64,000 nt of DNA, taken from the NCBI RefSeq assembly GCF_028713855.1, contig NZ_JAQTNN010000012.1, positions 30,996 through 94,995 on the forward strand. Reading direction: 5' to 3'. Made by a program: the position numbers and the translations under genes. Source of the stretch: Sulfuricurvum sp. (GTDB lineage: Bacteria > Campylobacterota > Campylobacteria > Campylobacterales > Sulfurimonadaceae). Each line of letters opens with the position of its first letter. Position 1 is the stretch's first letter. The notes under the pieces were generated by a model, which was not told the DNA's origin, ran no database searches, and saw only the letters and a program-made list of their open reading frames with translations. This document shows, piece after piece, positions 18,866 to 28,602 of the stretch.

Positions 18866-20509
18866 ATGATTCTCCACGATTATGAAATAGATCCGAAATA
18901 CACTACCAGTGTTGCTTATTTTTCGATGGAATTTGCTATCCATCAAGCTCTCAAGATTTATTCGGGCGGGTTAGGATTTTTAGCCGGTTCGCATATGCGA
19001 AGTGCTTATGACTTGCGCCAAAATGTAGTGGGAGTAGGCATTTTATGGAGCTTCGGGTATTACGATCAATCACGCCACGAAGACCGGAGTCTGGAAACGG
19101 AGTTTATCCGAAAACATTACTATTTTCTCGAAGACCTCGGAGTACAGGCTACGGTCAATATTCATTCTCAAGAAGTCCATATCAAAGCGTTTTATTTGCC
19201 TTCCAATGTCTTTAGCTCTGCTCCGATAATTCTTCTCTCTACCGATATCCCTGAAAATGACTTTTTGGCACGTACTATCACCCATAAACTTTATGATGCA
19301 AATGAAGAGACGCGTATTTCACAAGAGGTCGTATTGGGTATCGGAGGGGTAAAAGTTCTCGAAGCATTGAGACAAAATATCGATATTTATCATATGAATG
19401 AAGGGCACGCTTTGCCGTTGGTGTATGAGTTGTATGCAAAGTATCAGAATATGGATGATGTCAGAAAACGGGTGGCATTTACCACTCACACCCCTGAAGA
19501 TGCGGGAAATGAACAGCATAATATTCAGTTACTCCATAAATTCGGTTTTTTTAACGGGTTAGATTTGGAAACCGTCCGTTCGATTATGAAGATGAAAGAC
19601 GATAGCAGCTTTAATCTCACCGTAGGGGCGCTACGTTCCTCTAAGATTACCAATGCCGTTTCTAAAATGCACGGTGCGGTTGCTAACCGAATGTGGCAGA
19701 ATTGCGAAGGACGTTCCGAAATCATTTATATCACCAATGCCCAAAATCGCCGTTTCTGGACCGATAACGGTATGCTTACCGCGCTGGATGAACACGAAGA
19801 TTATGCTCTGATCGGACGTAAAAAACATCTCAAACGCAATCTCTTTAATGTGGTTGCCGATCAGACGGGTAAAATGTTCAATCCTGATATTTTGACGATC
19901 GTTTGGGCTCGCCGTTTTGCCGAATACAAACGTCCTGGCCTGCTCAAACATGATTTTGCACGTTTTAAACGTTTATTGGAATGTACCGAAAATCCTATTC
20001 AGGTTATTTGGGCAGGCAAGCCGTATCCGTTTGATACCAATGCCGTAAATGGGTTTAACGAACTGATCCATATCAGCCATGGAATCAAAAATATGGCAGT
20101 ATTGGTCGGTTATGAACTTGAGCTATCACGTATCCTGAAAAAAGGTTCAGACGTATGGCTCAATACACCGCGTGTGTCGCGCGAAGCAAGCGGTACGAGC
20201 GGCATGACTGCCAGTATGAACGGTTCGATTCATTTCTCTACCGATGATGGATGGCATCCTGAATTTGCAAAACACGGGATCAACGCGTTTACGATTCCGC
20301 CGATCGATCACAGCACTCCAGTCGAAGTCCAAGACCATGAAGATAACAAAAACCTTATGGATATTTTGGAAAATGAGATCATACCGATGTATTACGACCG
20401 TCCCGAGCAGTGGACACAGATGGTGAAAAATGCGATGAGCGATGTTATTCCTGCATTCGACTCAGGGCGTATGGCGCATGAATATTATGTGAAAATGTAT
20501 AATCATTGA
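18866..20509 (+). CDS. glgP: Alpha-glucan (glycogen) phosphorylase-like protein, short form
   Basis: AYFSMEFAIHQALKIYSGGLGFLAGSH, NEGHALPLVYEL, TIVWARRFAEYKRP, EASGTSGM. Note Thr replaces the PLP lysine. Confidence 0.8.
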   Translation: MILHDYEIDPKYTTSVAYFSMEFAIHQALKIYSGGLGFLAGSHMRSAYDLRQNVVGVGILWSFGYYDQSRHEDRSLETEFIRKHYYFLEDLGVQATVNIHSQEVHIKAFYLPSNVFSSAPIILLSTDIPENDFLARTITHKLYDANEETRISQEVVLGIGGVKVLEALRQNIDIYHMNEGHALPLVYELYAKYQNMDDVRKRVAFTTHTPEDAGNEQHNIQLLHKFGFFNGLDLETVRSIMKMKDDSSFNLTVGALRSSKITNAVSKMHGAVANRMWQNCEGRSEIIYITNAQNRRFWTDNGMLTALDEHEDYALIGRKKHLKRNLFNVVADQTGKMFNPDILTIVWARRFAEYKRPGLLKHDFARFKRLLECTENPIQVIWAGKPYPFDTNAVNGFNELIHISHGIKNMAVLVGYELELSRILKKGSDVWLNTPRVSREASGTSGMTASMNGSIHFSTDDGWHPEFAKHGINAFTIPPIDHSTPVEVQDHEDNKNLMDILENEIIPMYYDRPEQWTQMVKNAMSDVIPAFDSGRMAHEYYVKMYNH

Positions 20510-20520
20510 TGAAGTTTTTT

Positions 20521-20552
20521 ATTATTTTTGCTATACAATAAGCAAAAATAAT
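20521..20552. terminator. 12-bp perfect hairpin ATTATTTTTGCT-ATACAATA-AGCAAAAATAAT
   Basis: Inverted repeat after glgP; no strong U-run, so terminator assignment is tentative. Confidence 0.5.
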
Positions 20553-20579
20553 GATGACAAAATCTAAAAGTGAGTGTAT

Positions 20580-21956
20580 ATGATTAAGATTATAAATAGC
20601 GAAGAGTTTTCCTATTTTTTACGAGTCAATAGAAATGATATCATTAAAAGATGGATGTCTAAAAATGAGGTACAAAATGTACTTCATCGACACTCTTTAC
20701 CTATTGTTGACAAAAATACCCATCTTTTTTATGAGTTTTGTGATTGTTTTATCAGCGTTATTGAATGGCGTGCAACGGTTTCAGAATGTCAGATAAAGAT
20801 CGAATTTTTACAACTATTAAATAACTATAACGTAACGACTGCTGATCTTTTTTCATTGATTACTAAATTAAAAAATGCCATAGAAGAGATTATTTTTGAA
20901 AATGGAAATCTCTCATTTTCTTTACAAAGCGAAATTGACTCTCTGACCCTGCAAATGGCCAATGATTTGGCAATAAATTTTGAAATTATTACCAGCAATA
21001 ATCAAAATTACAAAAGTGAGAATTCTAACCTTTTGGCCGAATATAAAAAAGCAGTTGATTTAAGCAATATCGTCTCAAAAACGAATCCAAAAGGGGTCAT
21101 TACTTACGTTAATGATAAATTTTGTGAGATATCCGGTTACAGCAGAGACGAACTCGTCGGAAAGCCGCATAATATTATCCGACACCCCGATATGCCCAGA
21201 GAAGCGTTTAAAGATTTGTGGGACACAATCAAAGCCAAAAAGAGTTGGAACGGTGTTGTCACCAATATGAAAAAAAACGGGAGCCAGTATATCGTCGATA
21301 CGACGGTTATCCCGATTTTGGACGTTGACGGTGATGTTGTAGAATATATCGCGATACGGCACGACATCACCGAACTCGAAGAGACAAAACAGCAGCTCAA
21401 AAACATTAACAAAGCCATGAAACATAAGGTTGATGAACTCTATTCCATGACAAATACTTTGGAGCAAAAAGCATACAAAGATAACCTTACCGGTATCAAT
21501 AACCGTGAAAATTTCGAAGAGATTTTTGGCCTAGAAATCGGTAATGCCAATCTCAACAATCAGCCCTTGAGCCTCATCATTTTCGATGTTGATAATTTCA
21601 AGCTGGTTAATGACACCTATGGGCATCAAGCCGGTGATATACTGCTCAAAGACTTGGTCAGTTTGATTGAAAATAATATTAAAAACGGAGATATTTTCGC
21701 ACGATGGGGAGGGGAAGAGTTTGTCATCCTAACCCCTTCGACTGAGCTTAACGGTGCGTATAATTTAGCTGAAAATCTACGAAAACTGGTTCAGTCGTAT
21801 GTATTTAGGTATGTTGAAAATAATTTGACCCTCAGTTTCGGAATCGCTCAGCTCACTAAAGAAGATACGAAAAAAACTCTTTTTGAAAAAGCAGATACCG
21901 CATTGTACGAAGCTAAAAAGAACGGCAGAAACAGAACGGAGATATATCAAGCGTAA
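20580..21956 (+). CDS. PAS-GGDEF diguanylate cyclase
   Basis: YSRDELVGKPHNIIRHPDMP (PAS), ARWGGEEFVILTP (active GGEEF). Confidence 0.9.
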   Translation: MIKIINSEEFSYFLRVNRNDIIKRWMSKNEVQNVLHRHSLPIVDKNTHLFYEFCDCFISVIEWRATVSECQIKIEFLQLLNNYNVTTADLFSLITKLKNAIEEIIFENGNLSFSLQSEIDSLTLQMANDLAINFEIITSNNQNYKSENSNLLAEYKKAVDLSNIVSKTNPKGVITYVNDKFCEISGYSRDELVGKPHNIIRHPDMPREAFKDLWDTIKAKKSWNGVVTNMKKNGSQYIVDTTVIPILDVDGDVVEYIAIRHDITELEETKQQLKNINKAMKHKVDELYSMTNTLEQKAYKDNLTGINNRENFEEIFGLEIGNANLNNQPLSLIIFDVDNFKLVNDTYGHQAGDILLKDLVSLIENNIKNGDIFARWGGEEFVILTPSTELNGAYNLAENLRKLVQSYVFRYVENNLTLSFGIAQLTKEDTKKTLFEKADTALYEAKKNGRNRTEIYQA

Positions 21957-21968
21957 ATCAATCTTGGG

Positions 21969-23420
21969 TTACTTCCACTGAAAACTCGGATTATAAAGCA
22001 GTTTATTTTTACGAAAGATCAAATCCATCTGGGTTAAAATCGTATTGAGAATTTTGATCGTCTCTAGGGCGTATTCCCCTTTATTCAGCATAATGCACTC
22101 GGCTTTGTGGGCGAATGCGACGTCGGATATCTCGGCGCGGCTGGGGATGTTCGTTTTCATTTTGTTTTCCAACACCTGAGTGGCTAAAATCACGGGCATG
22201 TGCGCTGCGGTGCAAAGGTCGAGAATCTCCTCTTGCATATACGCCAGATTTTCAAATCCGATCTCGATGGCTAAATCCCCTCGCGCTATCATGACCCCAG
22301 AGTTACCGTATTCGATAAGGGCTTCGAGGATTCTGGGTAAATTCTCTACCCCTTTTTTAGTTTCAATTTTGGCGACAATCGCGATTTTGCCTTTTTTGCC
22401 CAGTATGTCCAGTTGTTCGATCAGATCATGAATATCTTCGGGTGTTTGAGTAAAGGATATTCCGATGATGTCAGCGTATTCGCAGATAAATGGAAGTATC
22501 TCTTTATCATGGTCGCTGATGGCTTGGATATCGATGTTGCTGTCGGGGAAGTTGATCCCTTTTTCGTCTTTGATAGAACTGCCCCCTTTTTTGTGCGTTA
22601 AAACAGAGCAGACGATATCATCTCCATGCATCTCTTCGATTACCATTTCGATTTTACCGTCATCCAAAAAGACTTTGTCGCCGATGGTAACTAAGTATCC
22701 GAGATTGGCAAGGGTACATCCAACCGTTGCCGCATATTTTTTTGATTTTTTATCCGTGTGAAGGTAATCGGATGTACGAATCAGCACTTTGTCCCCATAA
22801 TTGACTTTTATTGTTTTAACTTTATCGGATGATTTTTTACGTTTAATCAGCGATGTCCTGATTTTAGGGCCGGCTAGATCGACATAGATCCTCAAATCTT
22901 TACCGCCGGATTGCCGTTCCAGATTAATTGCTCTAGCCATATCATTCCAAATTTCTATCGAGTCATGAGCCGTATTGATCCGAAAGAGATGAACTCCCTC
23001 ATGGGCGAGATTGCTAAACCAAAATTCATCATCCGCGTAGTCGGAGGGGACGGTGATCATGATTTTTGTTTTGTCGTTTGAGGTGGAAAAAATTTCGCTG
23101 TTCTTATCCATTATGGCGTGAGACTCTTCATAACTTAATAACGCTTTTTGGACTGAGGATTTTTTGTGAAGAACATGGGCGAGCATATCTATGGCGACAT
23201 TGATACTCGCTTCGATATGAGCCTGAGAACGCCCGAACGAGGAAAGTCCCACTTTCGTCAAATCATCTTGCAAACGGGAATAATCGTGTTTGCGAAGGTT
23301 GAGATATTGTTTCATGTTGAGCAAAGAGACATTGGTTATATCACTGTCGATGCCGGATGTCATTTTCTCTTTGAGATCCAATAATTTTTCGAGCAGTTCA
23401 GTTAAAAAAGCGTTCTCCAT
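21969..23420 (-). CDS. pyk: Pyruvate kinase with extra N-terminal domain
   Basis: IYVDLAGPKIRT, FLDDGKIEMVIEE, AIVAKIETKKGVENL, MIARGDLAIEIG. Confidence 0.85.
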   Translation of the reverse strand: MENAFLTELLEKLLDLKEKMTSGIDSDITNVSLLNMKQYLNLRKHDYSRLQDDLTKVGLSSFGRSQAHIEASINVAIDMLAHVLHKKSSVQKALLSYEESHAIMDKNSEIFSTSNDKTKIMITVPSDYADDEFWFSNLAHEGVHLFRINTAHDSIEIWNDMARAINLERQSGGKDLRIYVDLAGPKIRTSLIKRKKSSDKVKTIKVNYGDKVLIRTSDYLHTDKKSKKYAATVGCTLANLGYLVTIGDKVFLDDGKIEMVIEEMHGDDIVCSVLTHKKGGSSIKDEKGINFPDSNIDIQAISDHDKEILPFICEYADIIGISFTQTPEDIHDLIEQLDILGKKGKIAIVAKIETKKGVENLPRILEALIEYGNSGVMIARGDLAIEIGFENLAYMQEEILDLCTAAHMPVILATQVLENKMKTNIPSRAEISDVAFAHKAECIMLNKGEYALETIKILNTILTQMDLIFRKNKLLYNPSFQWK

Positions 23421-23576
23421 CGAACCCTCCGTAATTGTTTAGCACTATTATAATGCTAATAGTACGATAAAAATGTTACAAGTGTTTTTTAGGTGTCGAA
23501 TGTTATGAATTTTGGTGTAATATATGGATAATCGGGATATAAAATGTTCCAGTATGTTTCAAAAAAGAGGGAACCA

Positions 23577-24788
23577 ATGACTAGCAATATTAATATAATG
23601 GGTGGAGTAAAAAGCCTAAAAGATATTGATGTAACCGGAAAAAAAGTTTTGATTCGTGTCGATTTTAATGTTCCTATGGATGCACAGTTCAACATCTCCG
23701 ATGACAGTAGAATACGTGCCGCACTTCCCACAATCAACTATTGTATCGATCATAATGCCTGTTCGATAACGTTGGTGAGTCATTTGGGCCGTCCAAAGGG
23801 TGGGTATGATGAGCGTTATTCGCTCACACATATCCAAAAAAGGCTGGAGCGGCTGCTCCAAAAACGGGTTGAATTTATCGACGATTTTGAGACGTTGAAA
23901 AGAGAAAATACTCAGTGCTCAATTGAACGTATATTTTTGTTCGAAAATATCCGCTTTTATGAGGGGGAGAAAAAAAATGACCCTGCGTTTTGCAAACAAC
24001 TCGGCGATTTGTGTGATGTGTACGTCAACGATGCCTTCGGTACCTCACATCGTCGGGATGCTTCGACGTACGGGATTGCGGATTATGTCGATACCAAAGT
24101 AGCCGGTTTTTTGATGATGCGGGAGATCGAAGCGTTTACCAAAGCGCTTGAAAATCCGATTCATCCGATCGCACTGGTCGTCGGAGGCTCTAAAATCTCT
24201 ACCAAAATCACACTGTTGACATCCGTGATGCAAAAAGTGGACAAACTGATCATCGGGGGTGCAATGAGCAACACTTTTTTGCAAGCACTCGGCTATGATA
24301 TGAAAGCATCATTAGTTGAAGCCGATTTTGTGGAAACGGCCAAAGCGGTTCTAGCAGAGGCAAAGCAATATAAGGTCAAAGTCTATTTGCCGGTGGATGT
24401 GGTCATTACCGATTCGATTGAACATCCTATCGATGTAAAAGTGGTTCCGGTTCAGGATGTACTGGATGGGTTTCATGCGGTTGATATCGGCCCTGCAACA
24501 TTAAAACTATTTTCAGAAGCGGTTGAACTTTCCAATACAATTATTTGGAACGGACCGATGGGAATTTATGAGATCAATCAATTTTCAAAAGGGACCTATA
24601 AGCTCGCTACGATCATTAGTGAAAGCTATGCTTATAGTATCGTAGGGGGAGGTGATACCGTCGATGCTGTAGAAAAAGCGGGTGAAAAAGAGAAATTCAG
24701 TTTTATATCTACCGGTGGTGGGGCAAGTTTGGAGTTGCTGGAGGGGAAAATCCTTCCCGGTTTTGAAAAATTGGATAGAAAGTCATAA
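23577..24788 (+). CDS. pgk: Phosphoglycerate kinase
   Basis: KKVLIRVDFNVPMDAQFNISDDSRIRAALPTI, VSHLGRPKG, GGGDTVDAVEKAG. Confidence 0.95.
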   Translation: MTSNINIMGGVKSLKDIDVTGKKVLIRVDFNVPMDAQFNISDDSRIRAALPTINYCIDHNACSITLVSHLGRPKGGYDERYSLTHIQKRLERLLQKRVEFIDDFETLKRENTQCSIERIFLFENIRFYEGEKKNDPAFCKQLGDLCDVYVNDAFGTSHRRDASTYGIADYVDTKVAGFLMMREIEAFTKALENPIHPIALVVGGSKISTKITLLTSVMQKVDKLIIGGAMSNTFLQALGYDMKASLVEADFVETAKAVLAEAKQYKVKVYLPVDVVITDSIEHPIDVKVVPVQDVLDGFHAVDIGPATLKLFSEAVELSNTIIWNGPMGIYEINQFSKGTYKLATIISESYAYSIVGGGDTVDAVEKAGEKEKFSFISTGGGASLELLEGKILPGFEKLDRKS

Positions 24789-24852
24789 AAAATCGGTCTG
24801 ATTTGTATTTAACTTCGTTGGATATAATCAGATTTTTATTCTTAGGATTTTT

Positions 24853-26973
24853 ATGACTCCCCTAATCGATCTATTAGCCCAAAAAACGGGGCTATCTTCT
24901 AAAACAATCACCAATATCCTCAAGCTTCTCGAAGAGGGTTCGACGATCCCGTTTATTGCCCGTTACCGTAAAGAGATGACGGGTGGTGCCACTGATGAAC
25001 AGCTCCGTGATTTTGATACTGTTTATACTTACTCAAAAAAACTTCTCGATCGTAAAGAGGAAGTTGCACGACTCATTGCTGAGCGTTCAGTGTTCAATGA
25101 TGATCTGCGCTTACGCCTGAACTCCGCTTCCACGTTGCAAGAGGTCGAAGACATCTACCGCCCTTTTAAAGAAAAGAAAAATACCCGAGCCAGTGTCGCC
25201 ATCGCGGCAGGTTTGGAACCGTTGGCTGATTTGTTGGAGAGCGGACGATTGGAGTTGAACGAGTTTACGAAAAGAGCAGAATCGTTTGTCAAAGGCTCCA
25301 TTGTTTCGGTTGAAGATGCGATCAAAGGTGCTCAGGACATATTAGCCGAGCGTTACAGTGATGACCCTCGTGAGCGTGACTACTGGCGTCGTCAGATTTT
25401 GGATTATTCATCGTTTGAGATTAAAGGAAGCAAAGGGCTCAAAGAAGAGGGTCTTTTTGCAAAGCTTGCCGGAAAAAGTGAGAAAATTTCCTCGATTCCA
25501 TCGCACCGTTATCTCGCGATTATGCGCGGTGTAACCGAAAAAGAGCTGAGCGTTAAGATCACCCTCGATGCGGATCGGATAGAAAATACGATAGCACGCT
25601 ATCGGATTCCCAAACAGGCCAAAAGTTCTCAAACGCTGATTTTGGCGAGTTATCTTGATGGGTTCAAACGTCTTTTATTCCCTTCGTTGGAACGTGAAGT
25701 CCATGCGATGATCAAAGAAAAATCCGATATCCAAGCAATCAATACATTCGGTAAAAACCTCTCACAGCTTTTAGGTTCGCCTCCCGTCACCAAACGTGCC
25801 ATTTTGGGCGCCGATCCGGCGTACCGCACGGGATGTAAACTCGCCGTTGTGGATGAGAACGGTACGTATCTGGATCACGCCGTGATTTATCCTACACCAC
25901 CGCAAAGCGATTATGAGAAAAGTGCAAAAGTGATCAAACAGCTGAGTGAGCGTTACGGCTTCAACGCCGTTGCCATCGGTAACGGAACCGCGTCGCGGGA
26001 GACGCAGGAATTCTTTGCAAGGCTGAACCGCGAAGAGGGGTTGAACCTTACGTATACCGTCGTCTCCGAAGCGGGGGCATCGGTCTATTCCGCCTCTAAA
26101 ATCGCACAGGAGGAGTATCCACAGCTCGATGTGACGATACGCGGGGCAATCTCGATAGCTCAGAGGTTGCGCGATCCGATGGCGGCTCTGGTTAAGATCG
26201 ATCCGAAATCGCTCGGTGTGGGGCAATATCAGCACGATGTCGATCAAAAGCTCTTAGAAAAGAAACTGGGTGACGTCACCGAAGATTTGGTTAATCGTAT
26301 CGGCGTTGATCCTAATAGTGCCTCGGTCTCACTCCTCTCCTATGTGGCCGGGGTGGGGACAAAAGTTGCCAAGGCGATAGTGGAATACCGTGAAAACAGC
26401 GGCGCGTTTAAAAGCAAGCAGGAACTCCTCAAAGTCAAAGGGCTGGGGGCGAAAGCGTATGAGCAGTGTGCAGGGTTCTTTCGGATACGGGAGGGCAAAA
26501 GCGTGTTGGATAATACGGGGGTTCATCCTGAGAGTTATGAGGCGGCGAATACCCTTTTAAAACGCTATGATCTTTCCTCAATCACCAAAGAACAGATTCC
26601 GCACATCGCGCAGGAATTGGGGGTAGGGGATGTGACGCTTGGTGACATCATTACCGAGTTACGCAAACCCGGATTTGATCCCCGCGAGAGCTTGCCGCCG
26701 ATTATGTTCCGCTGCGACCTCACCGATATCAAAGAACTCAAAGAGGGTTCCTTTGTCTCCGGGGTTGTCCGAAATATTGCCGATTTTGGGGCATTTGTTG
26801 ATATTGGGCTGAAAAACGACGGGCTTATTCATATCTCACAAATGAGTGAAAAACGAATATCCCATCCTCTCGAAGTACTCAGCGTCAATCAGCAGTTGAG
26901 CCGTATACGTGTTGTGGAAGTCGATATTATAAAAGGGAAAGTCGGTCTAAGTCTCAGAGATGTAATAGATTAA
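24853..26973 (+). CDS. tex: Tex-family RNA-binding transcriptional accessory protein
   Basis: TIPFIARYRKEMTGG, ERYSDDPRERDYWRR, C-terminal S1 domain VVRNIADFGAFVDIGLKNDGLIHISQMS. Confidence 0.93.
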   Translation: MTPLIDLLAQKTGLSSKTITNILKLLEEGSTIPFIARYRKEMTGGATDEQLRDFDTVYTYSKKLLDRKEEVARLIAERSVFNDDLRLRLNSASTLQEVEDIYRPFKEKKNTRASVAIAAGLEPLADLLESGRLELNEFTKRAESFVKGSIVSVEDAIKGAQDILAERYSDDPRERDYWRRQILDYSSFEIKGSKGLKEEGLFAKLAGKSEKISSIPSHRYLAIMRGVTEKELSVKITLDADRIENTIARYRIPKQAKSSQTLILASYLDGFKRLLFPSLEREVHAMIKEKSDIQAINTFGKNLSQLLGSPPVTKRAILGADPAYRTGCKLAVVDENGTYLDHAVIYPTPPQSDYEKSAKVIKQLSERYGFNAVAIGNGTASRETQEFFARLNREEGLNLTYTVVSEAGASVYSASKIAQEEYPQLDVTIRGAISIAQRLRDPMAALVKIDPKSLGVGQYQHDVDQKLLEKKLGDVTEDLVNRIGVDPNSASVSLLSYVAGVGTKVAKAIVEYRENSGAFKSKQELLKVKGLGAKAYEQCAGFFRIREGKSVLDNTGVHPESYEAANTLLKRYDLSSITKEQIPHIAQELGVGDVTLGDIITELRKPGFDPRESLPPIMFRCDLTDIKELKEGSFVSGVVRNIADFGAFVDIGLKNDGLIHISQMSEKRISHPLEVLSVNQQLSRIRVVEVDIIKGKVGLSLRDVID

Positions 26974-27083
26974 TCTTATAGTTTAGGGATTGTTTAATCT
27001 GTGTGGAGTTAGAATAATTTCAAGCAGAGGTGTGCTCTAAAAGTTTGGTTAATTCTCTGCAAATTACTCAGAAGGGGTTTATT

Positions 27084-27512
27084 ATGTTGTTAACACGATT
27101 TGATCCGTTTAAAGAGTTGCGTAGTTTAGAAAAACGCATTAGTGAAGCTTTCTCCTCTGATCTGAAAAAAGATCTGTTTACCAGCTTTACTCCCACCGTC
27201 AATACGAGAGAAGGGGAATTCGCCTATCATATCGATGTCGATCTTCCGGGTGTCAAAAAAGAGGATATCAGTGTTAAAGTTGAAAACAATATTTTGACTC
27301 TCAAAGGGGAAAGAAAGACAAAAGAAGAGGTCAAAAAAGAGGACTATTATCAGTGTGAAAGCAGTTTTGGCAGTTTTAGCCGCAGTTTTACATTGCCTTC
27401 AAATGTGGATGCAGAGAATGTTCATGCCGAAAATAAAGACGGGGTTCTTGAGATTACACTTCCGAAAAAAGAGGCCATAAGCGAGACGGCCAAAGAGATC
27501 AACGTAAAATAG
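27084..27512 (+). CDS. Hsp20/alpha-crystallin small heat-shock protein
   Basis: HIDVDLPGVKKEDISVKVENNILTLKGER; IxI-type end. Confidence 0.93.
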   Translation: MLLTRFDPFKELRSLEKRISEAFSSDLKKDLFTSFTPTVNTREGEFAYHIDVDLPGVKKEDISVKVENNILTLKGERKTKEEVKKEDYYQCESSFGSFSRSFTLPSNVDAENVHAENKDGVLEITLPKKEAISETAKEINVK

Positions 27513-27546
27513 CCGTATCAAAATAAGTCCGTTGAAAGGAGTTGAA

Positions 27547-28572
27547 ATGTCAGCAATAGCATGGCTTTCACACAAACTAGAGGATGGAAGAATAGCGTGC
27601 GAAGCTTGCAATCAACATTGCAAGCTCTCTGAAGGTGAATACGGGATCTGCGGTATTCGTAAAGTTGAAAACGGGGAGCTCTATCTCCTCACCTATGGCC
27701 TTGCAGCGGCAGTGAATGTTGATCCCATAGAGAAAAAGCCGATGTTTCATTTTTTGCCGGGGTCGAAGGTTTTTTCCTTTGGAACCGTCGGATGCAATTT
27801 TTCGTGTAAGTTTTGTCAAAATGCCGATATCTCCCAATACCCCAAAGAACATCAACACGAAATTTTCGGACGCCCCCTTTCTCCCCAAGCGGCTGTTGAT
27901 TTGGCATTAGAATACAAATGTGACAGTATTGCATACACGTACAATGAGCCTGTTGTCTTTTTCGAATATACCTATGACACTGCCCGCCTTGCACACGAAG
28001 CGGGACTGAAAAATATCTACGTCACCAGCGGCTACGAAACGCATAAAGCAATCGATACGATAGCCCCGTATCTGGATGGAATGAATATAGATATTAAAGG
28101 ATATGAACAATCCTTTTACCATGATATCTGCGGGGCATCGCTTAAACCGGTTCTGGATACCATCGAATATGCCCATAAAAAAGGGATATGGATTGAGACA
28201 ACAACCCTTCTAATTCCGGGATACAATGATTCGGATGACGAGATACGCGCGATTGCAGAGTTTCAAGCCTCTCTTGATCCGAGTATGCCGTGGCATATCA
28301 GCGGATTTCATCCGATGTATAAAATGCAAGATGTTCCAAGAACACAGGGCTCTAGACTTCGACGCGCATATGAGATCGGCAAGAAGGCAGGGCTGAAATA
28401 CGTTTATGTCGGCAATATTGACGATGAGGCACGTGAATCGACCTATTGTCCCTCCTGTCATAAGCTGGTCATTGACCGTCACGGCCATATCGGGCAGTAC
28501 GTGACCAACCATTTGGTTAATGCAAACAGCTGTCCCTACTGCGGCACACAAATAGAGGGGATTTGGCACTAA
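27547..28572 (+). CDS. amrS: AmmeMemoRadiSam-system radical SAM enzyme
   Basis: CNQHCKLSEGEYGICGIR, GCNFSCKFCQNADIS (CxxxCxxC), YTYNEPVVFFEY. Confidence 0.9.
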   Translation: MSAIAWLSHKLEDGRIACEACNQHCKLSEGEYGICGIRKVENGELYLLTYGLAAAVNVDPIEKKPMFHFLPGSKVFSFGTVGCNFSCKFCQNADISQYPKEHQHEIFGRPLSPQAAVDLALEYKCDSIAYTYNEPVVFFEYTYDTARLAHEAGLKNIYVTSGYETHKAIDTIAPYLDGMNIDIKGYEQSFYHDICGASLKPVLDTIEYAHKKGIWIETTTLLIPGYNDSDDEIRAIAEFQASLDPSMPWHISGFHPMYKMQDVPRTQGSRLRRAYEIGKKAGLKYVYVGNIDDEARESTYCPSCHKLVIDRHGHIGQYVTNHLVNANSCPYCGTQIEGIWH

Positions 28573-28602
28573 TTCAGATCATAGTGCGAAGATGAAAATT
28601 TG

